NCBI RefSeq assembly: GCF_003060865.1
Contig: NZ_CP028920.1
Span: forward strand, 62,001-126,000
From: Gemmobacter aquarius
Lineage (GTDB): Bacteria; Pseudomonadota; Alphaproteobacteria; Rhodobacterales; Rhodobacteraceae
Length of the DNA: 64,000 nucleotides
Direction of reading: 5' to 3'
This document shows positions 45,201-52,264 of this stretch, piece after piece. The translations under genes were made by a program, and so were the position numbers. The notes under the pieces are model-generated. The model had not been told where the DNA came from. It did no database searches and worked only from the letters and a program-made list of their open reading frames with translations. The stretch's first letter is position 1, and each line of letters opens with the position of its first letter.

Positions 45201-46613
45201 GATCACGGTCTCCAGCTGCGCGTCGGAGAGCAGGCCACAGCGCAGGACGGCGGCAGGGAGTTTCGGACGGTAGGAAGGTTTTGGGGGCATGACCGACGCC
45301 ATCGCCGCCGATTGCACGAGCTTGGTCGGGTGTGGGACCGCGCCGGGGATATCGATCGCCTGCAGGCGGAAGGTCTCATAAATGGCATCCGACAGGTGCG
45401 CGGTATCATCGTTCTCGCGCACCTCGCGCAGGGTGTAGGCGAGGTCTTCGGCCTCGATCCTAGCGTTGGCTTGCGCGGGTTGGGCCGCAGAAGTCGCGCG
45501 AGATATGCCGATGGCCTTGCGCGTGAAGGGGGCAGAGTTTCCCGGGAAGAGGGAAGAACGGCTCTGACTTGCCGTTGCGGCCTGATCCGACTCAAAGCGC
45601 GGCGGTACTTCGGCGGTGATCCGGGCGAGGAGATGCGCTACTTCCGGAGACATTGCCCGACGCAGGTCAGCGGTGACGCCACCCATCTCGCCACCACGGC
45701 ATTTGTCGAAGACCGAAATCCGGGTCTCGAAAGTGGTGCCATGCTTGGCGAAAGCCGCCCCCGACACTGCGCTGGTGAAGACGAGATGTGCGGTTTCGGT
45801 CAGGCGGGCGAAGGTCTCGGACCAGGCCGGGGCATCTGGCGCGAAACTCGCACCCGTGATGGCGACCAGCCGCCCACCAGGGGCCAGCCGGGCAAGCGCC
45901 GAGCGCAGATGCCGGGCCGTCGCCTCGGTCGTCCGACGATCGACGTTGGCCATGGCCGAGAATGGCGGGTTCATCAGGATGACGCTTGGGCGCATGCCCG
46001 CGTCGAGATGATCGTCAATCTGTGCAGCGTCAAAGCAAGTGACCGGGCAGCCCGGGAACAGCAGTCGCAGAAGGTCGACGCGGGTGTCTGCCAACTCGTT
46101 CAGTGCAAGGCTGCCGCCCGCGATCTCAACCAGGATCGCCAGAAGGCCGGTCCCAGCCGAAGGCTCGAGGACCAGGTCACGGGGAGTGATCTGCGCAGCC
46201 GCGAGGGCCACGAGCCCCATGGGCAGCGGCGTCGAGAATTGCTGGAATCGCTCCATCTCCTCCGAGCGCCGGGTGTGCGTGGGCAAGAGGCCCGCCACCT
46301 TGGCGAGGATGGGCAGCAGCGCTGCAGGCGAGCCAGCCCGAGCCAACAGCGCACGGCCGAATTTCCGCAGGAAGAGGACAAGTGCCACCTCGCCCGCTTC
46401 ATAGGCCAGTTTCCAATCCCAAGCGCCCATCGCATCGGAGTCGCCGAAGGCACGCTGCATCTCGAGGCGCAGGCGCAGCGCGTCGATCTGGAATCCCTGC
46501 GCCAGATCGGGCTGCAGGGCCTCGGCCACGGCAAGGATCCCGGTCGCAGGATCAGGCAGGACAGGAACAACGACCGGCGTCAGCACGGTCGGGATCAACG
46601 GTTGGAAGGTCAT
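42222..46613 (-). CDS. giant methyltransferase/strawberry-notch-like helicase
   Basis: The 1463-residue protein joins a DNA-methyltransferase-like part (LEPSAGTGLLAIL near 150, catalytic-like NPPFS near 215) to a strawberry-notch-type SF2 helicase (GDGTGAGKGRQSAGIL near 510, DESHAMANAAGSKG near 620, LGRTNRTNQAQPP near 1010). Relatives are common on alphaproteobacterial plasmids, and P1 DarB, an anti-restriction protein, has the same methylase-helicase layout. A role in protecting incoming DNA is inferred. GAGGTG precedes the ATG. One of the longest genes, without disruption. Confidence 0.85.
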   Translation of the reverse strand: MTFQPLIPTVLTPVVVPVLPDPATGILAVAEALQPDLAQGFQIDALRLRLEMQRAFGDSDAMGAWDWKLAYEAGEVALVLFLRKFGRALLARAGSPAALLPILAKVAGLLPTHTRRSEEMERFQQFSTPLPMGLVALAAAQITPRDLVLEPSAGTGLLAILVEIAGGSLALNELADTRVDLLRLLFPGCPVTCFDAAQIDDHLDAGMRPSVILMNPPFSAMANVDRRTTEATARHLRSALARLAPGGRLVAITGASFAPDAPAWSETFARLTETAHLVFTSAVSGAAFAKHGTTFETRISVFDKCRGGEMGGVTADLRRAMSPEVAHLLARITAEVPPRFESDQAATASQSRSSLFPGNSAPFTRKAIGISRATSAAQPAQANARIEAEDLAYTLREVRENDDTAHLSDAIYETFRLQAIDIPGAVPHPTKLVQSAAMASVMPPKPSYRPKLPAAVLRCGLLSDAQLETVIYAGEAHGACLAGSWTVDETGDMVSAAPDDAPDAIRFRRGFFLGDGTGAGKGRQSAGILLDNWCQGRRKALWISKSDKLLEDAQRDWSALGQERLLVTPLSRFAQGRDIPLTEGILFTTYATLRSEERGAKKSRVDQIADWLGVDFDGVIIFDESHAMANAAGSKGERGDTEASQQGRAGLRLQHKLPNARVVYVSATGATSVHNLAYAQRLGLWGGEDFPFATRAEFVEAIEAGGVAAMEVLARDLRALGLYTARSLSYDGVEYELVEHPLTPEQRAIYDAYAGAFAIIHNNLAAAMEAANITGPASSTGSSGTLNRQAKSAARSAFESAKQRFFGHLLTSMKTPTLIASIDADLLAGHSAVIQIVSTGEALMERRLSDIPTEEWNDIRVDITPREYVLDYLAHSFPVQLYEPFTDSEGNLSSRPVVRDGQPVECREATRRRDALIEKLASLPPVPGALDQIVQRFGTDLVAEITGRSRRIVRKGEGPAARLVVESRAGSANLAETAAFMDDQKPILIFSDAGGTGRSYHADLGAKNQRLRVHYLLEPSWKADAAIQGLGRTNRTNQAQPPLFRPVATDVKAEKRFLSTIARRLDTLGAITRGQRQTGGQGLFRPEDNLESPYARDALRQLYRRIYRGDVAGCSLGAFEDATGLSLTDDNGLKDDLPPITTFLNRLLALTINMQAVLFAAFEEILDQRIEGAIAAGVYDLGLETLRAESFRVTDARVIYTHPGSGAETQLLTIAEKRRNTPTSLADALDWLDDPKARLLVNSRSGRAAVQVPATSLMLDDGTIEPRLRLIRPTETHTFPVKMMEDTHWLEADRAAFIAAWTDEFAEVPEFSESTIHIVAGLLLPIWKQLPQDETRVYRLQTDDGQRIIGRRVSPAWVATTLAEDAPKLTSAQVHALVLEGKTVVRLAEGMELHRSRVMGVNRIELSGFTEAQKDRLKADGFFSEIIAWKLRLFCPTDSGGVKVLDQLLARFPIQGLHARKGC

Positions 46614-46789
46614 CAGAACACCTCAGGTTGGGGAAAACGGTGAGCCGAAGGCGCTCTCACGCGGCCTTCCAGCTCCCCCTGCCCCATCCTGCCTCTGCCT
46701 CTCGAACGTCGATCCTTGGCAGAGCGGTGGTTGATTTTGTTCCTGTTATGTTCTATAAATGGGAGCCAAGCAGCAAAGGAGTTTCCCCG

Positions 46790-47086
46790 ATGGAAGACAC
46801 CAGTTTTGCAATTCCCGTCACGCCCAAGCAGATTGCCTACGCGCGGTCGTTGGCGCTCAAGAACCAGACGCTGTTGCCATGGGAGGTGCAGCAGGATCGG
46901 CGGGCTTTGAGTTCTTGGATCGATGCGCAGGCCAGGCTGAAGCCGGTTTCAGCGCTCGACCAGCTGCCGTCGTCGAAGCAGGTCGCCTTTGCTGAGCGTC
47001 TTGCTCGCATCAAGCGCCGCGCTGTTCCGGACGAGTGTTTCCGAGACAAGGGCCTGATGTCGAAATGGATCGACGGGAACAGGTGA
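46790..47086 (+). CDS. small protein made of two similar ~40-aa repeats
   Basis: ATG at 46790 with AAGGAG eight bases upstream gives 98 residues. Two halves repeat the same pattern: PKQIAYARSLAL..LP.EV..DRRALSSWID and SKQVAFAERLAR..VPDECFRDKGLMSKWID. The repeat ends in a SxWID motif each time. It runs divergently from the giant helicase gene. An AT-rich stretch just upstream could hold its promoter. Function unknown, possibly DNA-binding. Confidence 0.75.
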   Translation: MEDTSFAIPVTPKQIAYARSLALKNQTLLPWEVQQDRRALSSWIDAQARLKPVSALDQLPSSKQVAFAERLARIKRRAVPDECFRDKGLMSKWIDGNR

Positions 47087-47167
47087 CGATGCGCGATCGG
47101 GGCTTTGTTGTTTTGGAAAGCTCAATCACCTATCTTGTAGAAGCAGTTCCAGCACAGAGATGATGCA

Positions 47168-47431
47168 ATGGCCTCGGTCACAGCGAAGGTAATGTCGACA
47201 GTCAGCGCGCCTTACGGCGTGCTGCTGACGGCTGCCCAGCTGGCCGAAAAAATTGCCGACATTAATAGTGCGGACTCCTACGATTGCAGCGTGTTCGCCT
47301 TCCTGTCCGAAGTGTCCCCCAAGCTGCAGCAGTCGTTTATAGACGAGATGGGGGTCAGCAAGGACGCTTTCGCGGAAGTCGCGCGCAAATTCTCCGATCT
47401 TGCCGGATACAAGCTTCCTTTAGCGATTTGA
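47168..47431 (+). CDS. small hypothetical protein
   Basis: The 87-residue frame starts at an ATG with a GAGATGA purine run upstream and ends at 47431. It is helical with LLTAAQLAEKIADI and SPKLQQSFIDEMGVSKDAF. No family recognised. It follows the two-repeat gene on the same strand with an 81-bp gap. Confidence 0.5.
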   Translation: MASVTAKVMSTVSAPYGVLLTAAQLAEKIADINSADSYDCSVFAFLSEVSPKLQQSFIDEMGVSKDAFAEVARKFSDLAGYKLPLAI

Positions 47432-47733
47432 GTGAACGCCCCGTAGCCAAGCCGCTGACTCGAGCTTCTTGAAGTGGCGATGGCGATCATCGCAAGACCC
47501 CGCACCATCGGCCCCGTTTCGCTTGAGGCCGCTCGTCGATTTCTTTGGAAGATCACGATTTAAGGCGCCGATGACGCTGAAAACTGTTGTCCATCAAAGA
47601 AGCTGCGGCGCGCAGCTTCCATTCGACTCTACTTCAGGCAAGACCTGATTTACCACGCCTATGCTCACCCATGGCATTGCAAACACGGGCAATCTGCCAT
47701 GCCATAGGTTGGCAGTTTCGGCCTTACGAGGCC
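47432..47733. other. intergenic region without convincing features
   Basis: This 302-bp gap lies between convergent genes. It has a GCTGC/GCAGC hairpin near 47603-47617 and short inverted repeats around CATGGCATTG and TGCCATG. Frames on both strands are open for short stretches but lack starts and family features. Confidence 0.4.
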
Positions 47734-48351
47734 TCACCCTCGGTCCAAGTTCTGTACTGGCAGCGCCAATTCCGTGAGCACCACATCCTTCTGTTGCCCG
47801 TCGTCATCTTCGACGATGAGCTTGCGGACAATACTGACGGGCAGGAACATCCTCGAAGGGTTCGACGCCTGCGACAGGAACCCATAGCTTTCGTAAAGTG
47901 TTTTGCGGCGCGCAACGCGGTCGGGATCGCCACAGTCAAGCACATCAAGCATGACGACGGCGACGCCGATGGCATCGGCCGCAACGGCAATCCGGCGAAG
48001 AGCGTCGACAAGCAGATCGCCACCATATCCACCCCCGCGAAACCTTAGGTCCCGCCCGATCATCGAGATGTAAGCAGCCGGGATGTTGCCGTGCGAAGGG
48101 CGTGTGCGCGCGAACTTTGCGGGCAGATCCGTGAAGTGAACGGAATGGGCATTGAGAGCATAGAAACCGATCACCGTGCCGGCAGGATCGACCATTACAT
48201 AAAGTCGGACGTTGTCCGCCTTTGCCAGCTTGTTGGCAGTCTTTTGAAAATAGTTGTCGACCTGTTCGACGCCGCAAGAAAAAGCCGCTCGATCATGTCT
48301 CTCCGGATCGAACGGCTCAATGGTATGGGCGGACGGTTGTGATGCCGCCAT
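47734..48351 (-). CDS. GNAT acetyltransferase toxin
   Basis: The 205-residue protein has the GNAT core of TacT/AtaT-type toxins: AFSCGVEQVDNYFQ near the start, VIGFYAL, and the AISMIGRD...RGGGYGGDLLVDAL acetyl-CoA loop (RxGxGxG-like). These toxins acetylate the amino acid on charged tRNA. It is directly after the DUF1778 antitoxin with no gap, the usual arrangement. The C-terminus is about 20 residues longer than common relatives. Confidence 0.85.
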   Translation of the reverse strand: MAASQPSAHTIEPFDPERHDRAAFSCGVEQVDNYFQKTANKLAKADNVRLYVMVDPAGTVIGFYALNAHSVHFTDLPAKFARTRPSHGNIPAAYISMIGRDLRFRGGGYGGDLLVDALRRIAVAADAIGVAVVMLDVLDCGDPDRVARRKTLYESYGFLSQASNPSRMFLPVSIVRKLIVEDDDGQQKDVVLTELALPVQNLDRG

Positions 48352-48660
48352 TTACTTCGACACAACCGTGTCATTGTGCCGACGGAAAGCCGCGCGTAGA
48401 GCATCAGTCGGCGCCGCCGGGGCATCAAGTGCCGCGAAAAACGCTTCATGATCGACCGGCAACAGCACCGTCCGTTCATGCGCCGCGATTGTTGTCAGCG
48501 CGGCCTGGTAGGCAGCATTCATCGTGAAGACGGAATCGTCGACGCCTGAAAGTGCCGCTGCCTGCTGGATCGCAGTCTTGATGCGAGGCTTGGTCCGGAA
48601 ATTCATCCGGGCCTCGTTGCGCTCATCGATCGCGCGCGTGGTGTCATGGAAACCAAGCAT
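48352..48660 (-). CDS. DUF1778-type antitoxin
   Basis: The 102-residue protein has the ribbon-helix-helix beginning (ARMNFRTKPRIKTAIQQAA) and the toxin-binding tail of DUF1778 antitoxins. AGGAGG lies just before the ATG. A palindrome 27-49 bases upstream probably serves as its operator. Confidence 0.85.
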   Translation of the reverse strand: MLGFHDTTRAIDERNEARMNFRTKPRIKTAIQQAAALSGVDDSVFTMNAAYQAALTTIAAHERTVLLPVDHEAFFAALDAPAAPTDALRAAFRRHNDTVVSK

Positions 48661-48686
48661 AGCCGCCTCCTGAATATCTCGTCATC

Positions 48687-48709
48687 ATGTACGCCCAATT
48701 GACGTACAT
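48687..48709. promoter_or_regulatory. palindromic operator candidate of the GNAT/DUF1778 pair
   Basis: ATGTACG and its complement CGTACAT are separated by nine bases (CCCAATTGA), in the gap upstream of the antitoxin. Ribbon-helix-helix antitoxins normally bind such sites to repress their own operon. Confidence 0.6.
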
Positions 48710-48749
48710 TTCAAGTGCCTGATGAGGGAAGATATTCACAATGTCGGTT

Positions 48750-49394
48750 TCACCCGAAACGCCGCCCTCCTTCGGTGAAGGTGTACTCGTTGACGATGAT
48801 CCCCTCCTCGATGGCCTCGTCCGAGGTGAGGTGGTCGTATTCGGCCTGAAGTTGGCGATAAAGCCAACGGGCGAGATCACGCAGCGCTTCGGTCACGATC
48901 TCCTCCGCGTCCTCGGTGGGCGACTGCCAGGTTGAACTGTCGCGCGTGACGTCCACCGACATGGTGTATTCGTGATAGTAGCGGCCACGGTGACTGGTCT
49001 CGGCGGCGAGCTGGTAGAAGTTCCGCCGCTGGATGGCTTGCAGGCGGTCGGCGATGCCGTGCAGCGTCGCGTCCGTCGGGGCGTAGTCCCGAATGCGTGC
49101 GGCCGCGCCCTTGGCGTGGCTGAGGTATCCCTCGAAGGCCGCACCGTCGCCCTGGCTCCAGAAACCCGAAAACCAGATGCAGGGTTTCTGTCTTGTCCCG
49201 CCGCCCATCAGGCGGACGGGCGTGGTCTTTAAACGAAAGCCGAGGATTTCACAGACCCGTTCGAAATCCTCGTAGACCGCATCCCACCAGTCGTCGTGGG
49301 GCCCGAGGTCGCGATACCAGCTGCGCGCCTTGTCTTTGGCCGCATCGGAGAGCTCGGGGAACTGATAGACCGTCGTGCAGATGAGCTCAGGCAT
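48750..49394 (-). CDS. conserved plasmid-type protein of unknown function (214 aa)
   Basis: The protein has VYQFPELSDAAKDKARSWYRD at the start, then a DDWWDAVYEDFERVCEILGF segment and a Trp/Tyr-rich middle (KPCIWFSGFWSQGDGA, YYHEYTMSVDV). Proteins of this look are frequent on proteobacterial plasmids, but I cannot state a function. Its start overlaps the end of the next upstream gene by 8 bases. Confidence 0.75.
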   Translation of the reverse strand: MPELICTTVYQFPELSDAAKDKARSWYRDLGPHDDWWDAVYEDFERVCEILGFRLKTTPVRLMGGGTRQKPCIWFSGFWSQGDGAAFEGYLSHAKGAAARIRDYAPTDATLHGIADRLQAIQRRNFYQLAAETSHRGRYYHEYTMSVDVTRDSSTWQSPTEDAEEIVTEALRDLARWLYRQLQAEYDHLTSDEAIEEGIIVNEYTFTEGGRRFG

Positions 49395-49806
49395 GTGCGT
49401 CTTCCCCGTTCAGCGCCGCAGCCAGCCATTCTTGCGTGCTGGTCCAGCCGATGGATTTGCGCGCACCCAAGTCGATGACATGTGCGCCGCCACCGAAAGC
49501 GTCGAGGCGGGGACGCGAACAGGTAAGAGCATAGGCGAAACCCCACACCCCCTTGAGGTCGAACGCTTCAGCCAGGCGCAGCACGAAGCCAATCACCTGT
49601 TCGACGTCGCCAGAGAGATCATCGTGGATCCAAAGGACATACGCAGCGTCGCCCTCTTGCAGCGAAAGCTCGAAGCCGCAGCAAAGCGGTTCATCGCGGT
49701 CAGCGTCTTCAAGCCGCGACTGGACGAACATACGATGCGCGGCAAGCGCATTTTCCGAAGTGCCAACATCGAGCAGGCACGAGAAATGCGTGAAGTAATC
49801 AGCCAT
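49387..49806 (-). CDS. small conserved-looking plasmid protein (139 aa)
   Basis: ATG at 49806 with AGGAG gives MADYFTHFSCLLDVG; a longer frame from 49830 lacks a ribosome site. The protein is an alpha/beta sequence with ALYVLWIHDD-like and GFVLRLAEAFDLKGVWGF segments. It overlaps the 214-aa gene, so both are one transcription unit. No family recognised. Confidence 0.75.
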   Translation of the reverse strand: MADYFTHFSCLLDVGTSENALAAHRMFVQSRLEDADRDEPLCCGFELSLQEGDAAYVLWIHDDLSGDVEQVIGFVLRLAEAFDLKGVWGFAYALTCSRPRLDAFGGGAHVIDLGARKSIGWTSTQEWLAAALNGEDAHA

Positions 49807-49893
49807 AGGTGACTCCTGAATGAGAACCACCCGACCGAAGGGCCGGGCGGTATGATTGAAGAGGGGTAAGTCTTTGGGGTTGGTGTCTGCCGG

Positions 49894-50088
49894 TCAGGAC
49901 GAAGCAGACCTTGCCCTCTCCTGTGCGGCCTCATGCGCATTCAGCATGTCGCGGTAGAACCGCCGCCGCGACAGCCGCAGACCGGGCTGACGGCGGATCC
50001 ACGGATGCAGCGCTTTGGCCGCAGCCTTGATGACATCACGCGGTTTTGCCGTCAGGGGAAGATTCAGATGGGGATAGAACGGGTCCAC
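49894..50088 (-). CDS. very small basic protein
   Basis: GTG at 50088, nine bases after GGAGG and two bases after the stop of the preceding gene, opens a 64-residue frame (MDPFYPHLNLPLTAKPRDVI...) ending at 49894. It is rich in Arg/Lys (LHPWIRRQPGLRLSRRRFYR) and probably binds nucleic acid. The ribosome site and spacing make it more likely real than the long alternative frame across it. Confidence 0.55.
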   Translation of the reverse strand: MDPFYPHLNLPLTAKPRDVIKAAAKALHPWIRRQPGLRLSRRRFYRDMLNAHEAAQERARSASS

Positions 50089-50089
50089 G

Positions 50090-50467
50090 TCACCTGACCT
50101 CCAACACGGGCGATACCAGGTGCGGATCGACCAAAGGCTCAAGCTTCTCAGTTCGCCCCATCCAAGGTTCCGGTCGGATCGCCTTGATCCAGTCCGAAAA
50201 GCTGGGGATGAAGCCCAAATCTTCGCGGACGTGCTGCTCGCCGACCCATCGGGTTGGGATGATGCGGCCCGTCGACAGTGCGATCGTCGGCCCGAAGATC
50301 GTCTCAGCCATGAATATTCCCTCGGCATGGTGGCGCAGCGCCCGATGCCGAAAGTCCGCATGCAGCATTTTGCTGGCGTCAAACCACGAATGCACTGCCA
50401 TGAAGTCGTCGGCCGTGCCGCCCCATTTTTTCACCGAGGAGAGCGCGTGGTGATACGGATGTGCCAT
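50090..50467 (-). CDS. conserved plasmid-type protein (125 aa, DUF6915-like)
   Basis: ATG at 50467 gives MAHPYHHALSSVKKWGG, followed by DFMAVHSWFDASK and ALRHHAEGIFMAE, a His-rich pattern, and then IPTRWVGEQHVREDLGFIPS. I associate this with a small family (DUF6915) of unknown role, from memory. It lies 10 bases after the next upstream gene (50478) on the minus strand. Confidence 0.7.
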   Translation of the reverse strand: MAHPYHHALSSVKKWGGTADDFMAVHSWFDASKMLHADFRHRALRHHAEGIFMAETIFGPTIALSTGRIIPTRWVGEQHVREDLGFIPSFSDWIKAIRPEPWMGRTEKLEPLVDPHLVSPVLEVR

Positions 50468-50477
50468 CGCCGCCCCC

Positions 50478-50969
50478 TCAGAATTCATGGGTGAAGAGTT
50501 CGGACGACGTGAACCGTTCGTTGAACTCGAGGTGGATGCAGCGGGCGCTGGCGTCGAAGCAGAACTCGCCATAGGCGCCGTCGTTGTTCTCCCAACCGCC
50601 GTGGGTGTCGCTGAGGAAATCATAGGCGAGCTGTTCGACGACATCTTCGAGCGAAAGCTGCCGCATCTCGACCTCGGGACTGTCCCAGGTGATCGCGGCA
50701 TAGGGCATTTCCACGGCAGGGAAATTGACGGCGGTCTCCCCTGACCAGGCGGCGACGCTTTCGATCTGGCCGCTGTCGCCCTCGCCATCGAAGCTGACCG
50801 TGACATGAGAAATGCCGGCGGCGGTCAGGGCATCGAATAGGCGATCTCTGTTGGCCGGACGCAGTTCGGCCTCGCGGGCGGCTTGTTTGGCCTGCGCCGC
50901 GAACACTGCGGCGAAGTCGATGGTGGACGGCGGCATCGGCGCCGGGAGGGTGGGTTCAACCTGGGTCAT
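50478..50969 (-). CDS. DUF6878-like protein (163 aa)
   Basis: The protein has a Pro-rich start, a helix (FAAVFAAQAKQAAREAEL), a beta-rich middle (HVTVSFDGEGDSGQIESV) and a C-terminus with WENNDGAYGEFCFD and IHLEFNERF. The DUF6878 name is from memory of similar plasmid proteins. GGAG stands before the ATG. Same strand and spacing as its neighbours, indicating one operon. Confidence 0.7.
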   Translation of the reverse strand: MTQVEPTLPAPMPPSTIDFAAVFAAQAKQAAREAELRPANRDRLFDALTAAGISHVTVSFDGEGDSGQIESVAAWSGETAVNFPAVEMPYAAITWDSPEVEMRQLSLEDVVEQLAYDFLSDTHGGWENNDGAYGEFCFDASARCIHLEFNERFTSSELFTHEF

Positions 50970-51069
50970 GGGGGTCTCCGAAGAAGGTGAAAGGGTCGGA
51001 GCCCACCGGGTACTCTCTTGCCCCGGCGAAGCTCACAAAAGCCCCCTGCCCTCCTCTGCCTCTCTGGGG

Positions 51070-51588
51070 TCATGCCGCGATCTGCAGGGCGCGCGTGGCA
51101 AAGGCGCGCCAGAGTGGATCCACGAGGCGAGCCTCCAAGAGATCGGCACGCTGCCGCAGGCGGGTTGCGAGATCGCTCTCCAGCCAGTCCGCCGCACGGC
51201 TTGCCTGCGCCCGAAGCTGGCTTGCTTCCATAACCACGACCCGGGCCTCAGTCGCGGTCATGACCGGAGCGCACCAAGCGACAGCGCCATTCGCTGCAGC
51301 ACCGGCAAGGACAAGACGCTCATCGCGGTCAAGGATCGCCAGCATGCGCGGTGCAGCATCAGGCTCCATTTCGTCCGCCATTTTGATCGCGCCCCGCATG
51401 GCCTCGGCCAGCGTCGCGAAATGGCCGATGATCAGGGGATGGGCCTCTCCCGACATCGCAGCCGCAGGGTTGCGATCAGGCAGCGTCAGAGAAAAGGGCA
51501 GCGCGGGGTCAAAAGTGCTGTGCGCGACGACCGGCATGGCGTCAGCCGGAAACGGGGTCGATAGGGCCGGAAAGGAAAGGTCGAACAT
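51070..51588 (-). CDS. unknown plasmid-type protein (172 aa)
   Basis: ATG at 51588 (MFDLSFPALSTPF) was chosen over a longer frame with no ribosome site. The sequence is Ala-rich with a likely C-terminal helical bundle (ARVVVMEASQLRAQASRAADWLES). No motif is recognised. It belongs to the same run of small minus-strand genes. Confidence 0.65.
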   Translation of the reverse strand: MFDLSFPALSTPFPADAMPVVAHSTFDPALPFSLTLPDRNPAAAMSGEAHPLIIGHFATLAEAMRGAIKMADEMEPDAAPRMLAILDRDERLVLAGAAANGAVAWCAPVMTATEARVVVMEASQLRAQASRAADWLESDLATRLRQRADLLEARLVDPLWRAFATRALQIAA

Positions 51589-51701
51589 GGGAAATATCTC
51601 CGACGGTGCGGGAAGCCTCTCTCCCCGCCTCAAGCGTCAAAGACCAAACCGCCGCCCTCTTCCTCGAAGGGGCGACGGAAGGTGTTGATCCGAAGGACGG
51701 G

Positions 51702-52142
51702 TCACATCTTGCCCAAACCCCGAAGAGAGAGTTCCTGGCCCCCACCCACGATGATGTGGTCATGCAAAGTCAGGCCGAGATACTTGCAGCCCTTCTGGAT
51801 TTCTTTCGTCATGGTGATATCCGCCTCGGAAGGCGTCGGATCACCGGAGGGGTGGTTGTGGACCACGATCAGGGCGCTTGCGTTCAACATCAGCGCCCGC
51901 TTGATGATCTCGCGGGGATAGACTGGGACATGGTCCACAGTTCCGACCGCAAGCTGCTCGTCCGAGATGACGCGATTGCGTCGGTCGAGGTAGAGTACGT
52001 GGAAGCGCTCCACCTCGCCGCGTACCGTCAGCGCACAATAGTCGCGAACAGCCTGCCAGCTGCCAAGGACCGGGTTCTGGTTCAGATAGCGCCCGAGGAT
52101 TTCGCGGGCCTCGAGGATGACGGTTTCTTCTTGCGGGGTCAC
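51702..52142 (-). CDS. RadC-like JAMM-domain protein
   Basis: GTG at 52142 with GGAG upstream gives 146 residues. The JAMM metal motif is complete: VVHNHPSGDPTPSEADI. It lacks the N-terminal helix-hairpin-helix part of chromosomal RadC, as plasmid and phage versions do. Its role is unclear; such proteins are frequent near anti-restriction genes. Confidence 0.88.
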   Translation of the reverse strand: MTPQEETVILEAREILGRYLNQNPVLGSWQAVRDYCALTVRGEVERFHVLYLDRRNRVISDEQLAVGTVDHVPVYPREIIKRALMLNASALIVVHNHPSGDPTPSEADITMTKEIQKGCKYLGLTLHDHIIVGGGQELSLRGLGKM

Positions 52143-52165
52143 GGTGAGTCTCCGAAAAATGAAAA

Positions 52166-52205
52166 CGCCGACGCCACTGCCCTGTCGAAGGGCGAGCCGT
52201 CGGCG
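52166..52205. repeat. nested hairpin upstream of the radC-like gene
   Basis: CGCCGACG (52166-52173) pairs with CGTCGGCG (52198-52205), enclosing GCCCT/AGGGC. It begins 24 bases before the radC-like start, so it would lie in its leader. Confidence 0.55.
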
Positions 52206-52220
52206 CAATTATGAAAAGCT

Positions 52221-52245
52221 GACCGCCCAACGGGCTTGGGCGGTC
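52221..52245 (-). terminator. hairpin after the DUF932 gene
   Basis: GACCGCCCAA and TTGGGCGGTC form a perfect 10-bp stem with a 5-base loop, 20 bases past the DUF932 stop. No T-run follows, so termination is probable rather than certain. Confidence 0.55.
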
Positions 52246-52264
52246 AAGCGGATGACGCGCGGCC

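Noticed and set aside
44889..46643. 584-codon plus-strand frame inside the giant helicase gene
   Set aside because: Arg/Gly-rich shadow of a clear methyltransferase-helicase gene.
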